Part shown: one piece after another, positions 1-7,962 of the stretch
Position numbering within the stretch: the first letter of the stretch is position 1
Layout of the letters: each line of letters opens with the position of its first letter
Assembly: GCF_949769195.1 (NCBI RefSeq)
Contig: NZ_OX458333.1
Coordinates: 1,612,001-1,676,000 of the forward strand
Direction of reading: 5' to 3'
From: Methylocaldum szegediense
GTDB taxonomy: Bacteria; Pseudomonadota; Gammaproteobacteria; Methylococcales; Methylococcaceae
DNA length: 64,000 bases
Translations under genes and position numbers: made by a program
The notes under the pieces: generated by a model
The model's input: the letters and a program-made list of their open reading frames with translations, nothing else
Databases searched by the model: none
What the model was told of the DNA's origin: nothing

Positions 1-1
1 C

Positions 2-1081
2 GGAACAGCAATGGCTGCGCTGACCCACTTCCCCGATGGCTGGGACACGCGCAGCCAGTCGCTCTTTTGGGGCTATTGCTCGATCGCCGTGTTCTTCACG
101 GCAATCGTGCTCAGCAAAGTCGTCTACGCGCTGGTCGAACGCTTCATGAAAGGGGTCGCGGTCATTACCGTAGCCGGTCTGCTTTGGGCTTGTCTCCAGC
201 CCGACGTCATCGCCGCGATGCCGAGTTTTTTCCGGGGTCTAATGGGGCCCGTCGGCGCGCCGCCTCGTCCGTGGGAAGCTCAGGATGCCACCAAACTCCT
301 CACCGCCATCGCATTCGCCGGATTAGGGGGATTTTGGATTTTGTTGTACTCGTACTGGCTGCGCGACAAGGGCGTCGGAATGGCAGCCCATATGGGCAAG
401 ATCACGGGGCCTATCGCCGGTAAACCCGAGGTCATTACCAGCGACGGCTTTCTGCCGAATTCCTCACCCGCGGACGAAGATCACTGGAAAAAATGGCAGC
501 TATTCTTGCGCACCGACGTCTCGATCGGAATCCTCGGGAATCTGTCGACGACGCTCATGACCTGCCTGCTCGCATATGCCCTTCTCTTTCCCAAAGGATT
601 GCTACCGCAGGATTACGAACTCGCCGTCGTCCAGAGCCGGTTTTTCGAGGTGGGATGGGGTACGATCGGGCGACTGCTGTTTTTGCTGGTGGCCGCGGCG
701 TTCTTGGCCGATACTTGGCTCGCGACCGCCGATGCCGTCAGCCGCATGCAGGCCGACATCGTTCACATACTCTTTCCGAAGAGCCGAAGGATTGCGCTTC
801 GGACCTGGTATTACATTTTCCTGGGGCTGCTGACCTTGATCACCTCGCTGACCATGGCGCTCGACGCACCCGGCACGCTAATCCTGCTCAGTGCCGTCAT
901 CGGTTTCGCAGGAACCGTGATGTTCCCGATCGCCTTGTATCTGCTCAATTATCAGCTTCTTGCGCCGCAACTGCCGAAATGGGCCAGACCGCCCCGTAAC
1001 GGCCCATGGGTTTTAGGATTGAGCTTTCTCGTCTATCTCGGGCTGGCCTTGACTTACGGCTGGTCGATGCTGGCCGGCTGA
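2..1081 (+). CDS. Nramp-like divalent metal transporter, 3' part
   Basis: Polytopic membrane protein cut by the window edge: the frame is open upstream of the first ATG at 11, so the true start probably lies outside. About seven or eight hydrophobic segments are visible, followed by a conserved-looking end (aromatic stretch RTWYYIFLG, then a long hydrophobic segment and LPKWARP). The overall pattern resembles divergent Nramp-family (Mn/Fe) transporters of about 500 residues. The family call is from memory of similar sequences and is only moderately secure; that it is a real membrane protein gene is clear. The amidase starts 13 bases downstream. Confidence 0.6.
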   Translation, partial: GTAMAALTHFPDGWDTRSQSLFWGYCSIAVFFTAIVLSKVVYALVERFMKGVAVITVAGLLWACLQPDVIAAMPSFFRGLMGPVGAPPRPWEAQDATKLLTAIAFAGLGGFWILLYSYWLRDKGVGMAAHMGKITGPIAGKPEVITSDGFLPNSSPADEDHWKKWQLFLRTDVSIGILGNLSTTLMTCLLAYALLFPKGLLPQDYELAVVQSRFFEVGWGTIGRLLFLLVAAAFLADTWLATADAVSRMQADIVHILFPKSRRIALRTWYYIFLGLLTLITSLTMALDAPGTLILLSAVIGFAGTVMFPIALYLLNYQLLAPQLPKWARPPRNGPWVLGLSFLVYLGLALTYGWSMLAG

Positions 1082-1094
1082 AACGCGACTTGCC

Positions 1095-2414
1095 ATGAAT
1101 TCGAGTACCTTGGTAGCCAAGCTTCGAAGCGATGAACGGCCTCTGTTGGACCATATCCAGGAACTGCAGAACCGCTTCGCCGAACTCGAACCGACCGTTT
1201 TGGCATTCGTAGCCGAGGAGGATCGCTGGACACGAATCCAGCGCGAAGCAGAAAACTTGCTACGCCGTTATCCGAAACCCGCGGGTCGACCGCCGTTGTT
1301 CGGCGTACCGGTGGGCATCAAAGACATTTTTCGCGTCGAAGGGTTCGAAACGCGGGCGGGCAGCCGTCTGCCGCCCGAGGAAATTCGCGGGGCGGAAGCC
1401 AGCTCGGTAAAGCGCCTCAAAGAGGCGGGTGCCCTCATCATCGGCAAGACCGTCACGGCGGAATTCGCCTATCTCGCTCCCGGTCCGACACGCAACCCTC
1501 ACGATCCCGAGCACACCCCCGGCGGGTCGAGCAGCGGCTCGGCGGCAGCCGTGGCAGCCCGCCTTTGTCTGCTTGCGCTCGGCACCCAGACCGTCGGATC
1601 GATCAATCGGCCCGCCGCTTTCTGCGGCATCTGCGGATTCAAGCCCAGTTATGGGCGATTGCCGGCGGATGGCGTCATTCCGCTCGCTCCCGGCGCCGAT
1701 CATATCGGCTGGTTCGCGCCCGATGTCGATGGCATCGAGCTCGCCGCAAAGGTGCTGATTCCAGATTGGCGATCGTCTCTGACCGAAACACGACCGAAAC
1801 TGGGCGTCCCCGCCGGGCCTTATCTCGACCGGGTGACACCGGATGCCCGGGACCACTTTCAGCAAACCTGCGCCCTCCTTCAAGCGGCCGGCTACATCCT
1901 CATCGATGTACCGGCGTTTCCCGATTTCGAAGAACTCTATCGCTGGCATCACTGCCTGGTCGCTGCCGAAGCCGCTCAGGTACACGCTAATTGGTATCGA
2001 CATTACAAACCGCTTTACCGTCCGGAAACCGTGGAACTCATTGAACGCGGTCTCAAAGTTTCGGCCACCGATCTCGCGACCGCCCGAGCGGTTCGACAAC
2101 GCCAACGTGAGCGCCTTACCGCGCTGATGCGCCAATACCAGGTCCATGCTTGGGTCTCGCCTTCCGCAACCGGTCCTGCTCCGCATGGCTTAAGCAGCAC
2201 TGGCGATTCAGTCATGCAACTCCCTTGGACTCAGGCCGGCGTTCCGCTCCTTACGGTTCCCACCGGCTTTATTGGCGGGTTGCCCGTCGGAATCCAAATC
2301 GCTGGCTCATGGGGGGCGGACGAAACACTCGTCCGCTGGGGGCGCGGGATCGAGTCCTCGCTTGCCTGCCCGTCTACTTCCCACCTTGAAGGCGGCTTCC
2401 CCCCTGTGGCATGA
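1095..2414 (+). CDS. amidase-signature family amidase
   Basis: Cytoplasmic serine amidase of the amidase-signature family (relatives: GatA, FAAH, amino-acid amidases). The Ser-cisSer-Lys triad is visible: Lys76 in VGIKDIF, cis-Ser145 in the glycine/serine-rich GGSSSGS loop, and nucleophile Ser169 in TVGSINRPA. The 24-residue spacing between the two serines matches the family. At 439 residues it is shorter than GatA and there is no gatB or gatC nearby, so a stand-alone amide hydrolase is more likely than a tRNA amidotransferase subunit. The substrate cannot be read from sequence. It begins 13 bases after the transporter and may be cotranscribed with it. Confidence 0.85.
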   Translation: MNSSTLVAKLRSDERPLLDHIQELQNRFAELEPTVLAFVAEEDRWTRIQREAENLLRRYPKPAGRPPLFGVPVGIKDIFRVEGFETRAGSRLPPEEIRGAEASSVKRLKEAGALIIGKTVTAEFAYLAPGPTRNPHDPEHTPGGSSSGSAAAVAARLCLLALGTQTVGSINRPAAFCGICGFKPSYGRLPADGVIPLAPGADHIGWFAPDVDGIELAAKVLIPDWRSSLTETRPKLGVPAGPYLDRVTPDARDHFQQTCALLQAAGYILIDVPAFPDFEELYRWHHCLVAAEAAQVHANWYRHYKPLYRPETVELIERGLKVSATDLATARAVRQRQRERLTALMRQYQVHAWVSPSATGPAPHGLSSTGDSVMQLPWTQAGVPLLTVPTGFIGGLPVGIQIAGSWGADETLVRWGRGIESSLACPSTSHLEGGFPPVA

Positions 2415-2511
2415 TTACTAGCTGTTTTTGGGCGGTTTTCGGCGGTCTACATCCGGTTTCTGCGCGTTTTCGTACCGTTCCAAGATAACCACGTTCCAAA
2501 GGGTGAAGTTA

Positions 2512-3696
2512 ATGCCAGGTCGCACTCATCTCTACGTTCCCGGTCCCACGAACATACCCGACTCCATATTGAGCGCTATGCACGTGCCGATGGAAGACCA
2601 CCGGCGCCCGGATTTTCCTGAATTGATCCAGCCGCTGTTGGAAGATCTGAAGAAAATCTTTCAGACCAAATCCGGCCAGTGCTTCATTTTTCCGGCCACC
2701 GGCACGGCCGGCTGGGAAATCGCCCTGACCAACACTCTGTCGCCCGGCGATAAGGTTCTCGCCTATCGCTTCGGTCAGTTCAGCCACCTGTGGATCGACA
2801 TGGCGCGCCGCCTCGGCTTCGACGTGGAATACGAGGAAGTTCCGTGGGGTGAGGGCGTCCCCTTGGATCGTCTGGAGGCGCGGCTCAAAGCCGATACGAA
2901 GCACGAGATCAAGGCTCTCCTGATTTGCCACAACGAAACTGCCACCGGCGTCACCAGCGATTTGGCGGGCGTACGTAAAGCCTTGGATGCGGCCAATCAT
3001 CCCGCGATGTTTTTCGTGGATGGGGTCAGTTCGATCGCCAGCATCGATTTCCGCATGGACGAATGGGGCATCGACATCGGCCTGGCCGGATCACAAAAAG
3101 GCTTCATGCTGCCCGCGGGGCTCGCATTGCTGTGCTTCAGCCAGAAAGCCTTGGAGGCGCGCCATACGGCCAAGAGCCGTCGCTGTTTCCTGGACATTCA
3201 GGATCATATAACCAACAACGCTAGCGGCTATTTTCCTTATACGCCGTCGATTCCCCTGCTCTACGGGCTGCGAAAAGCCATCGATTTGCTGCTCGAGGAA
3301 GGTCTCCAGAACGTCTTTGCCCGTCATCAACGGCTCGCCGAGGGCGTACGCCGCGCGGTCAAAGCCTGGGGACTGGAGTTGTGCGCCCGCGATCCGAAAT
3401 GGTACTCGAACACCGTGTCGGCCATTGTCGTTCCGCAAGGCTATGACGCCCGTGACGTCATGCATTATGCATATCACCGCTACAATCTCTCTCTCGGCGC
3501 CGGCCTGAGCGAAGTCGCGGGCAAAGTATTCCGCATCGGACACTTGGGCGACCTCAACGAGCTCATGCTGTGCAGCGCGATTGCCGGCGCCGAGATGGCA
3601 ATGCGCGACGTCGGCATTCAGGTAACGCCGGGCAGCGGGGTTGCGGCGGCTTGCGAGTACTGGCGCGAGACAGCCCCCGCCGTCAAGCCGCGCTGA
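2512..3696 (+). CDS. serine--glyoxylate aminotransferase
   Basis: PLP enzyme of aminotransferase class V. It would transfer the amino group of serine to glyoxylate, giving hydroxypyruvate and glycine, an entry step of the serine cycle. The N-terminus carries the family signature HLYVPGPTNIP, and the Schiff-base lysine is Lys196 in GSQKGFMLPAG. The ATG at 2512 is preferred over an upstream in-frame start at 2428: it has a purine-rich AAAGGGTGAAG Shine-Dalgarno and the protein then begins with the expected MPGRTHLY. Length is 394 residues, normal for the family. The next gene downstream is hydroxypyruvate reductase, the following step of the pathway. Confidence 0.9.
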   Translation: MPGRTHLYVPGPTNIPDSILSAMHVPMEDHRRPDFPELIQPLLEDLKKIFQTKSGQCFIFPATGTAGWEIALTNTLSPGDKVLAYRFGQFSHLWIDMARRLGFDVEYEEVPWGEGVPLDRLEARLKADTKHEIKALLICHNETATGVTSDLAGVRKALDAANHPAMFFVDGVSSIASIDFRMDEWGIDIGLAGSQKGFMLPAGLALLCFSQKALEARHTAKSRRCFLDIQDHITNNASGYFPYTPSIPLLYGLRKAIDLLLEEGLQNVFARHQRLAEGVRRAVKAWGLELCARDPKWYSNTVSAIVVPQGYDARDVMHYAYHRYNLSLGAGLSEVAGKVFRIGHLGDLNELMLCSAIAGAEMAMRDVGIQVTPGSGVAAACEYWRETAPAVKPR

Positions 3697-3804
3697 CCGG
3701 CGTTCGCCCAAACGCCCTCGCCTCGAAGAAACCGCGAGAGTGTCGCACAGACCGGAGCGGCCCTGCTTATGCCTCTCTCCGGTGGAAAAGCACGAAATCC
3801 GAGT

Positions 3805-3827
3805 TAAGGTGGGCACAGCCCACCTTA
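3805..3827. repeat. 10-bp-stem palindrome in the aminotransferase-reductase gap
   Basis: Perfect inverted repeat: TAAGGTGGGC, loop ACA, GCCCACCTTA. It sits about 20 bases before the hydroxypyruvate reductase start. It has no T-tract, so it is not a classic terminator. The GGTGGGCACAGCCCACC type of sequence resembles short dispersed palindromes common in gammaproteobacterial intergenic regions. It could stabilise or process the polycistronic mRNA. Confidence 0.55.
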
Positions 3828-3847
3828 CCTAGTTTGGAGCCTGCAAC

Positions 3848-4819
3848 ATGAGCAAACCGAAAGCCTTAGTGACACGGCGCTGGCCCGAGGCCTGCGAAGC
3901 CAAGCTTAAGGAGCTGTTCGACGTTACCTTCAACGAGGATAACCATCCAATGACCGCAGAGGAATTGAAAGACGCTCTGCGGAATTACGATGTCGTCATG
4001 CCCACGGTGACCGATCCCATCACCGCCGATGTGTTGAGTGCCGAACCGTTGCGTTGCAAGATCCTCGGCAACTTCGGCGTGGGCTTCAACCATATCGATA
4101 TCGAAGCGGCCAAGGCGCGCGGCATCACGGTCACCAATACGCCGGACGTGCTCACCGACTGCACCGCCGACATCGCCATGTTGCTCATGCTGATGGTCGC
4201 CCGGCGTGGCGGCGAAGGCGAGCGCCACGTTCGCAGCGGCGAGTGGACCGGTTGGCACCCCACCCACATGATGGGCACCAAGGTTACCGGCAAAACTCTA
4301 GGTCTCATCGGTTTCGGCCGCATTGCTAGGGCCATGGCCAAAAAGGCGCACTTCGGCTTCGACATGCCGATCATCTTCTTCGACCCCTATCCACCACCAC
4401 GGGAAGTCATCGAGTCGCTAGAAGCCGAACAATGCAGCAGCATCGAGGACGTGCTGCGCCGCGCAGATTTTGTCGCCCTACACTGTCCCGGCAGCAAAGA
4501 AAATCACCACCTCATCAACGCCGAACGCCTTGCCCTGATGAAGCCAACGGCTTTTCTCATCAACACTGCTCGCGGAGACGTGGTCGACAATGTGGCCCTA
4601 CTCGAGGCTTTGAGGAACAAAACCATCAAGGGCGCCGGCCTGGACGTGTACGAAGGCGAACCCAATCTAAACAAAGGCTTCCTCGAACTGGACAATGTCG
4701 CGCTTTTGCCACACCTCGGCAGTGCTACCCTAGAAACCCGCGAAGCCATGGGCATGCGGGTCATCGAAAACGTTACGGCTTTCTTTGCCGGACAGACACC
4801 GCGGGACAAGGTGGTCTGA
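3848..4819 (+). CDS. hprA: hydroxypyruvate reductase (glycerate dehydrogenase)
   Basis: D-2-hydroxyacid dehydrogenase that would reduce hydroxypyruvate to D-glycerate with NAD(P)H. The nucleotide-binding motif is GLIGFGRIA at about residues 152-160, with Asp179 after the second beta strand, which favours NADH. The catalytic trio is visible: Arg242 (NTARGD), Glu271 (EGEP) and His289 (LPHLGSAT). Length (323) is normal. It lies between serine-glyoxylate aminotransferase and glycerate kinase, which supports hydroxypyruvate rather than another 2-oxoacid as substrate. The ATG at 3848 follows TTTGGAGCCTGCAAC, a plausible ribosome binding site. Confidence 0.9.
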   Translation: MSKPKALVTRRWPEACEAKLKELFDVTFNEDNHPMTAEELKDALRNYDVVMPTVTDPITADVLSAEPLRCKILGNFGVGFNHIDIEAAKARGITVTNTPDVLTDCTADIAMLLMLMVARRGGEGERHVRSGEWTGWHPTHMMGTKVTGKTLGLIGFGRIARAMAKKAHFGFDMPIIFFDPYPPPREVIESLEAEQCSSIEDVLRRADFVALHCPGSKENHHLINAERLALMKPTAFLINTARGDVVDNVALLEALRNKTIKGAGLDVYEGEPNLNKGFLELDNVALLPHLGSATLETREAMGMRVIENVTAFFAGQTPRDKVV

Positions 4820-4823
4820 CACC

Positions 4824-5783
4824 GTGTCCGCTATCGTTACCCGCTCGATCTGGCCTGCCGAGATACTGCCGCCGGCCGAATTCGACCAGCTCTGGGAGCG
4901 CATTCGGCCGGCTTTCATGGAGCGCCTGCGCACCCATCGGATCGACGAGAACTCAGCGACGACGCTCGCTGCGGTCTATCTTCCGCTTGCCGCCTGGGTG
5001 CGCCGACAGAAATCGGCCGACACGTTGGTGCTGGGCATCAACGGAGCGCAAGGGTCTGGAAAATCCACACTATGCGACTTTCTCCAACTGGTCCTTGGTA
5101 CAGGATTTGGTTTCCACGTCGCCGGATTTTCCATCGACGACATTTATAAGACGCGGGCCGAACGGGAACGCTTGGCCCGCGAGGTTCATCCGCTCTTGCT
5201 GACCCGTGGCGTGCCCGGTACCCACGACACCGAACTCGGGCTCAACACCCTTCGTTCCTTGAAGACGGCCGACCCCGAAACACTGACGCCATTACCCGCT
5301 TTCGACAAGGCACGTGACGACCGCAAACCGTCTACAGAATGGCCCGTGGTACGTGGGCGCCCCGATATCATCATTTTCGAAGGCTGGTGCGTCGGCGCGC
5401 TACCACAGTCGGACGATGCACTCGCCCTGCCGATCAACGAATTGGAAAAAAACGAAGATCCCGATGGTAGCTGGCGCCGCTATGTCAACGATCAGCTGAA
5501 AGGTGATTACGCCACTCTGTTCGGGGAATTAAATCGGCTGATCATGCTCAAAGCCCCCGGAATGGACAGCGTCTTCGAATGGCGCAGTCTGCAGGAGCGG
5601 AAACTGGCGGAAAAAACCGCTTCCAATGAACCGCACCGTTTGATGGATGCCGCCGCCTTGCGGCGCTTCATCATGCACTACGAGCGCCTGACCCGACATA
5701 CGCTCGCCGAAATGCCGAGTCGCGCAGACCTCACGCTTTACCTCGACGAACACCATCAGTTCACTCACGCACACATAAAATAA
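4824..5783 (+). CDS. D-glycerate 3-kinase (GLYK type)
   Basis: P-loop kinase that would phosphorylate D-glycerate to 3-phosphoglycerate. The Walker A motif GINGAQGSGKST lies near residues 71-82, and the fold and length resemble the plant GLYK/yeast YGR205w group rather than the MOFRL-type glycerate 2-kinase of Methylobacterium. A start at ATG 4785 would overlap hprA by 35 bases and encode a tail that is only hprA read out of frame. The GTG at 4824, right after the hprA stop and with AAGGTGG about 8 bases upstream, is the better choice (319 residues). Product specificity (3- versus 2-phosphoglycerate) is inferred from family only. Confidence 0.85.
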   Translation: MSAIVTRSIWPAEILPPAEFDQLWERIRPAFMERLRTHRIDENSATTLAAVYLPLAAWVRRQKSADTLVLGINGAQGSGKSTLCDFLQLVLGTGFGFHVAGFSIDDIYKTRAERERLAREVHPLLLTRGVPGTHDTELGLNTLRSLKTADPETLTPLPAFDKARDDRKPSTEWPVVRGRPDIIIFEGWCVGALPQSDDALALPINELEKNEDPDGSWRRYVNDQLKGDYATLFGELNRLIMLKAPGMDSVFEWRSLQERKLAEKTASNEPHRLMDAAALRRFIMHYERLTRHTLAEMPSRADLTLYLDEHHQFTHAHIK

Positions 5784-5797
5784 AACGACATAAAACC

Positions 5798-6988
5798 ATG
5801 AGCATCCGATCCTTCCACCCGCCCGTCCGCACCTTGATGGGCCCCGGCCCTTCCGATGTCCATCCGAGAATTCTGGAGGCCATGGCGCGACCTACGATCG
5901 GCCATCTGGACCCCCGCTTCATCGACATGATGGATGAAATGAAGGCCTTGCTGCACTACGCCTTCCAGACCCAAAACGAACTGACCTTACCGGTTTCCGC
6001 CCCGGGTTCCGCCGGAATGGAAACCTGTTTCGCCAATCTCGTGGAACCGGGCGATACGGTGATCGTCTGTCAAAACGGCGTTTTCGGCGGACGTATGAAG
6101 GAGAACGTGGAACGTTGCGGCGGCAAAGTCGTCCTGGTGGAGGACGAATGGGGCATGCCCGTCGATCCGAACAAAGTCGCCGAAGCGCTCAAAGCCCATC
6201 CCGAAACCAAGATCGTCGCCTTCGTCCACGCCGAAACCTCCACCGGCGCCTGCTCGGATGTCGAAACGCTCGCCCGTCTTGCCCATGAGCACGGCTGCCT
6301 GGTGATCGTGGATGCCGTGACCTCGCTCGGCGGGTCTCCGCTGAAAGTCGACGAGTGGAACGTTGACGCCATCTACTCCGGCTCGCAGAAATGCCTTTCC
6401 TGCACGCCCGGTCTCTCGCCGGTCAGCTTTAACCAGCGCGCGGTCGAGACCATCCAGAAGCGAACGAGCAAGGTGCAAAGCTGGTTCCTCGATCTCAGCC
6501 TGGTGATGAATTATTGGGGCGGCGGCACGAAACGCGCGTATCACCACACCGCGCCGATCAATGCACTCTACGGCTTACATGAGGCTTTGGTGCTTCTGCA
6601 GGAGGAAGGGCTGGAAAATGCCTGGCGACGGCACCAAAACATGCATGCTGCGCTGAAGGCCGGCCTCGAGGCAATGGGACTTCACTTTATCGTGCCGGCA
6701 GCGGCTCGATTGCCCCAGCTCAACGCGATCGCGATTCCAGAAGGCGCGGACGACATCCAAGTCCGCTCAACCCTGCTGAAACGCTACGGCCTCGAGATTG
6801 GAGCGGGGCTGGGCGCTCTGGCGGGCAGAATCTGGCGCATCGGACTCATGGGATATAGCGCGTCCCCGAAGAACGTACTGCTTTGCTTGAGCGCGCTCGA
6901 GGCCGTGCTGACCGAAAGCAAAGCCTCTATCAATCCCGGTGTGGCCGTGGACGCCGCGCAAACGGTTTTGGCGGAACGCGGTTATTGA
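5798..6988 (+). CDS. second class V aminotransferase (alanine/serine--glyoxylate type)
   Basis: PLP-dependent aminotransferase of 396 residues, same superfamily as the product encoded at 2512 but clearly a different subfamily. The start region RTLMGPGPSDVHPRIL and the PLP lysine Lys198 in YSGSQKCLSCTPG are typical of alanine-glyoxylate/serine-glyoxylate aminotransferases of the AGXT group. It lies 14 bases after glycerate kinase and so probably in the same transcript. Which amino donor it uses (alanine, serine or another) cannot be decided from sequence. Having two glyoxylate-type aminotransferases in one block suggests they supply or consume glyoxylate/glycine in different directions. Confidence 0.85.
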   Translation: MSIRSFHPPVRTLMGPGPSDVHPRILEAMARPTIGHLDPRFIDMMDEMKALLHYAFQTQNELTLPVSAPGSAGMETCFANLVEPGDTVIVCQNGVFGGRMKENVERCGGKVVLVEDEWGMPVDPNKVAEALKAHPETKIVAFVHAETSTGACSDVETLARLAHEHGCLVIVDAVTSLGGSPLKVDEWNVDAIYSGSQKCLSCTPGLSPVSFNQRAVETIQKRTSKVQSWFLDLSLVMNYWGGGTKRAYHHTAPINALYGLHEALVLLQEEGLENAWRRHQNMHAALKAGLEAMGLHFIVPAAARLPQLNAIAIPEGADDIQVRSTLLKRYGLEIGAGLGALAGRIWRIGLMGYSASPKNVLLCLSALEAVLTESKASINPGVAVDAAQTVLAERGY

Positions 6989-7022
6989 TTTTCTCCATCC
7001 GGAGAACCGGCAGAACCCTAGC

Positions 7023-7922
7023 ATGTCCATCTCGCAAAAACTCTTCGCGCTCGCCCAGCACGCGCTGCCCCAGCACCCGCTGTCCAGGCTGATGGGCGTG
7101 ATCACCCGGTGTCGGTGCAGCGCGTTCAAGAATGCGTTGATTCGTTCATTCATCAAGGTGTACGGCGTCGACATGAGCCAGGCTCTCGAACCCAAGCCGA
7201 CCGCCTATGGGTGCTTCAACGAGTTTTTCACCCGTGCCCTGAAGCCGGAAACCCGTCCGATCCCATCCGACCCCGATATCGTGGTCTGTCCCGCGGACGG
7301 CACCATCAGCCAAATCGGAACGATCAGCAAAGGGCGTGTCATCCAAGCGAAGGGAAAAGATTTCAGTGTGGTCGAGCTCTTCGGTGGGCGCGCGGAAAAT
7401 GCCGAACCTTTCGTCGACGGCCGGTTTGCGACGATCTATCTTTCGCCGCGGGACTATCACCGACTCCACATGCCTCTGGACGGAACACTCAGGGAGATGA
7501 TCCATGTTCCCGGCAAGCTATTCAGCGTCAACGGAGCGACTACCGCCAACGTACCGAATCTGTTCGCCCGCAATGAACGCGTCATTGCGCTGTTCGACAC
7601 CGCGGCCGGCCCCATGGCATTGGTGCTCGTCGGAGCGATCTTCGTCGCTAGTATCGAAACAGTTTGGCACGGTGTCGTTACCCCGCCCACCGGCACGGCC
7701 GTACGAACCTGGCATTATCCGGACAATCCCCCGGTTCTTTCCCGCGGCCAGGAAATGGGACGCTTCAACATGGGCTCTACCGTGATCGTCCTGTTCGGGA
7801 ATGACGTCGTCGAGTGGAACGAATCCTTGACGGCCGACACCATCGTCCGCATGGGACAATCCCTGGGTAGGCTTGTCCGTCAAGCGGAGCTGAAATCCGG
7901 CCAACTTCAGCGGAGAAGTTGA
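7023..7922 (+). CDS. psd: phosphatidylserine decarboxylase proenzyme
   Basis: Converts phosphatidylserine to phosphatidylethanolamine at the inner membrane. It is made as a proenzyme that cleaves itself to create a pyruvoyl cofactor. The self-cleavage motif is present as MGST (Ser252) in place of the commoner LGST. Asp92 (CPADG) and His146 (DYHRLH) complete the protease-like triad known from the E. coli enzyme. The start at ATG 7023 (MSISQKLF) is chosen over an upstream in-frame start at 6939 that would overlap the aminotransferase. Length is 299 residues. A serine-consuming lipid gene behind serine-pathway genes may be coincidental clustering. Confidence 0.9.
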   Translation: MSISQKLFALAQHALPQHPLSRLMGVITRCRCSAFKNALIRSFIKVYGVDMSQALEPKPTAYGCFNEFFTRALKPETRPIPSDPDIVVCPADGTISQIGTISKGRVIQAKGKDFSVVELFGGRAENAEPFVDGRFATIYLSPRDYHRLHMPLDGTLREMIHVPGKLFSVNGATTANVPNLFARNERVIALFDTAAGPMALVLVGAIFVASIETVWHGVVTPPTGTAVRTWHYPDNPPVLSRGQEMGRFNMGSTVIVLFGNDVVEWNESLTADTIVRMGQSLGRLVRQAELKSGQLQRRS

Positions 7923-7962
7923 AAACCGGCGGTAAGCCGATCGGTTCATCGAAAAGCGGCGA

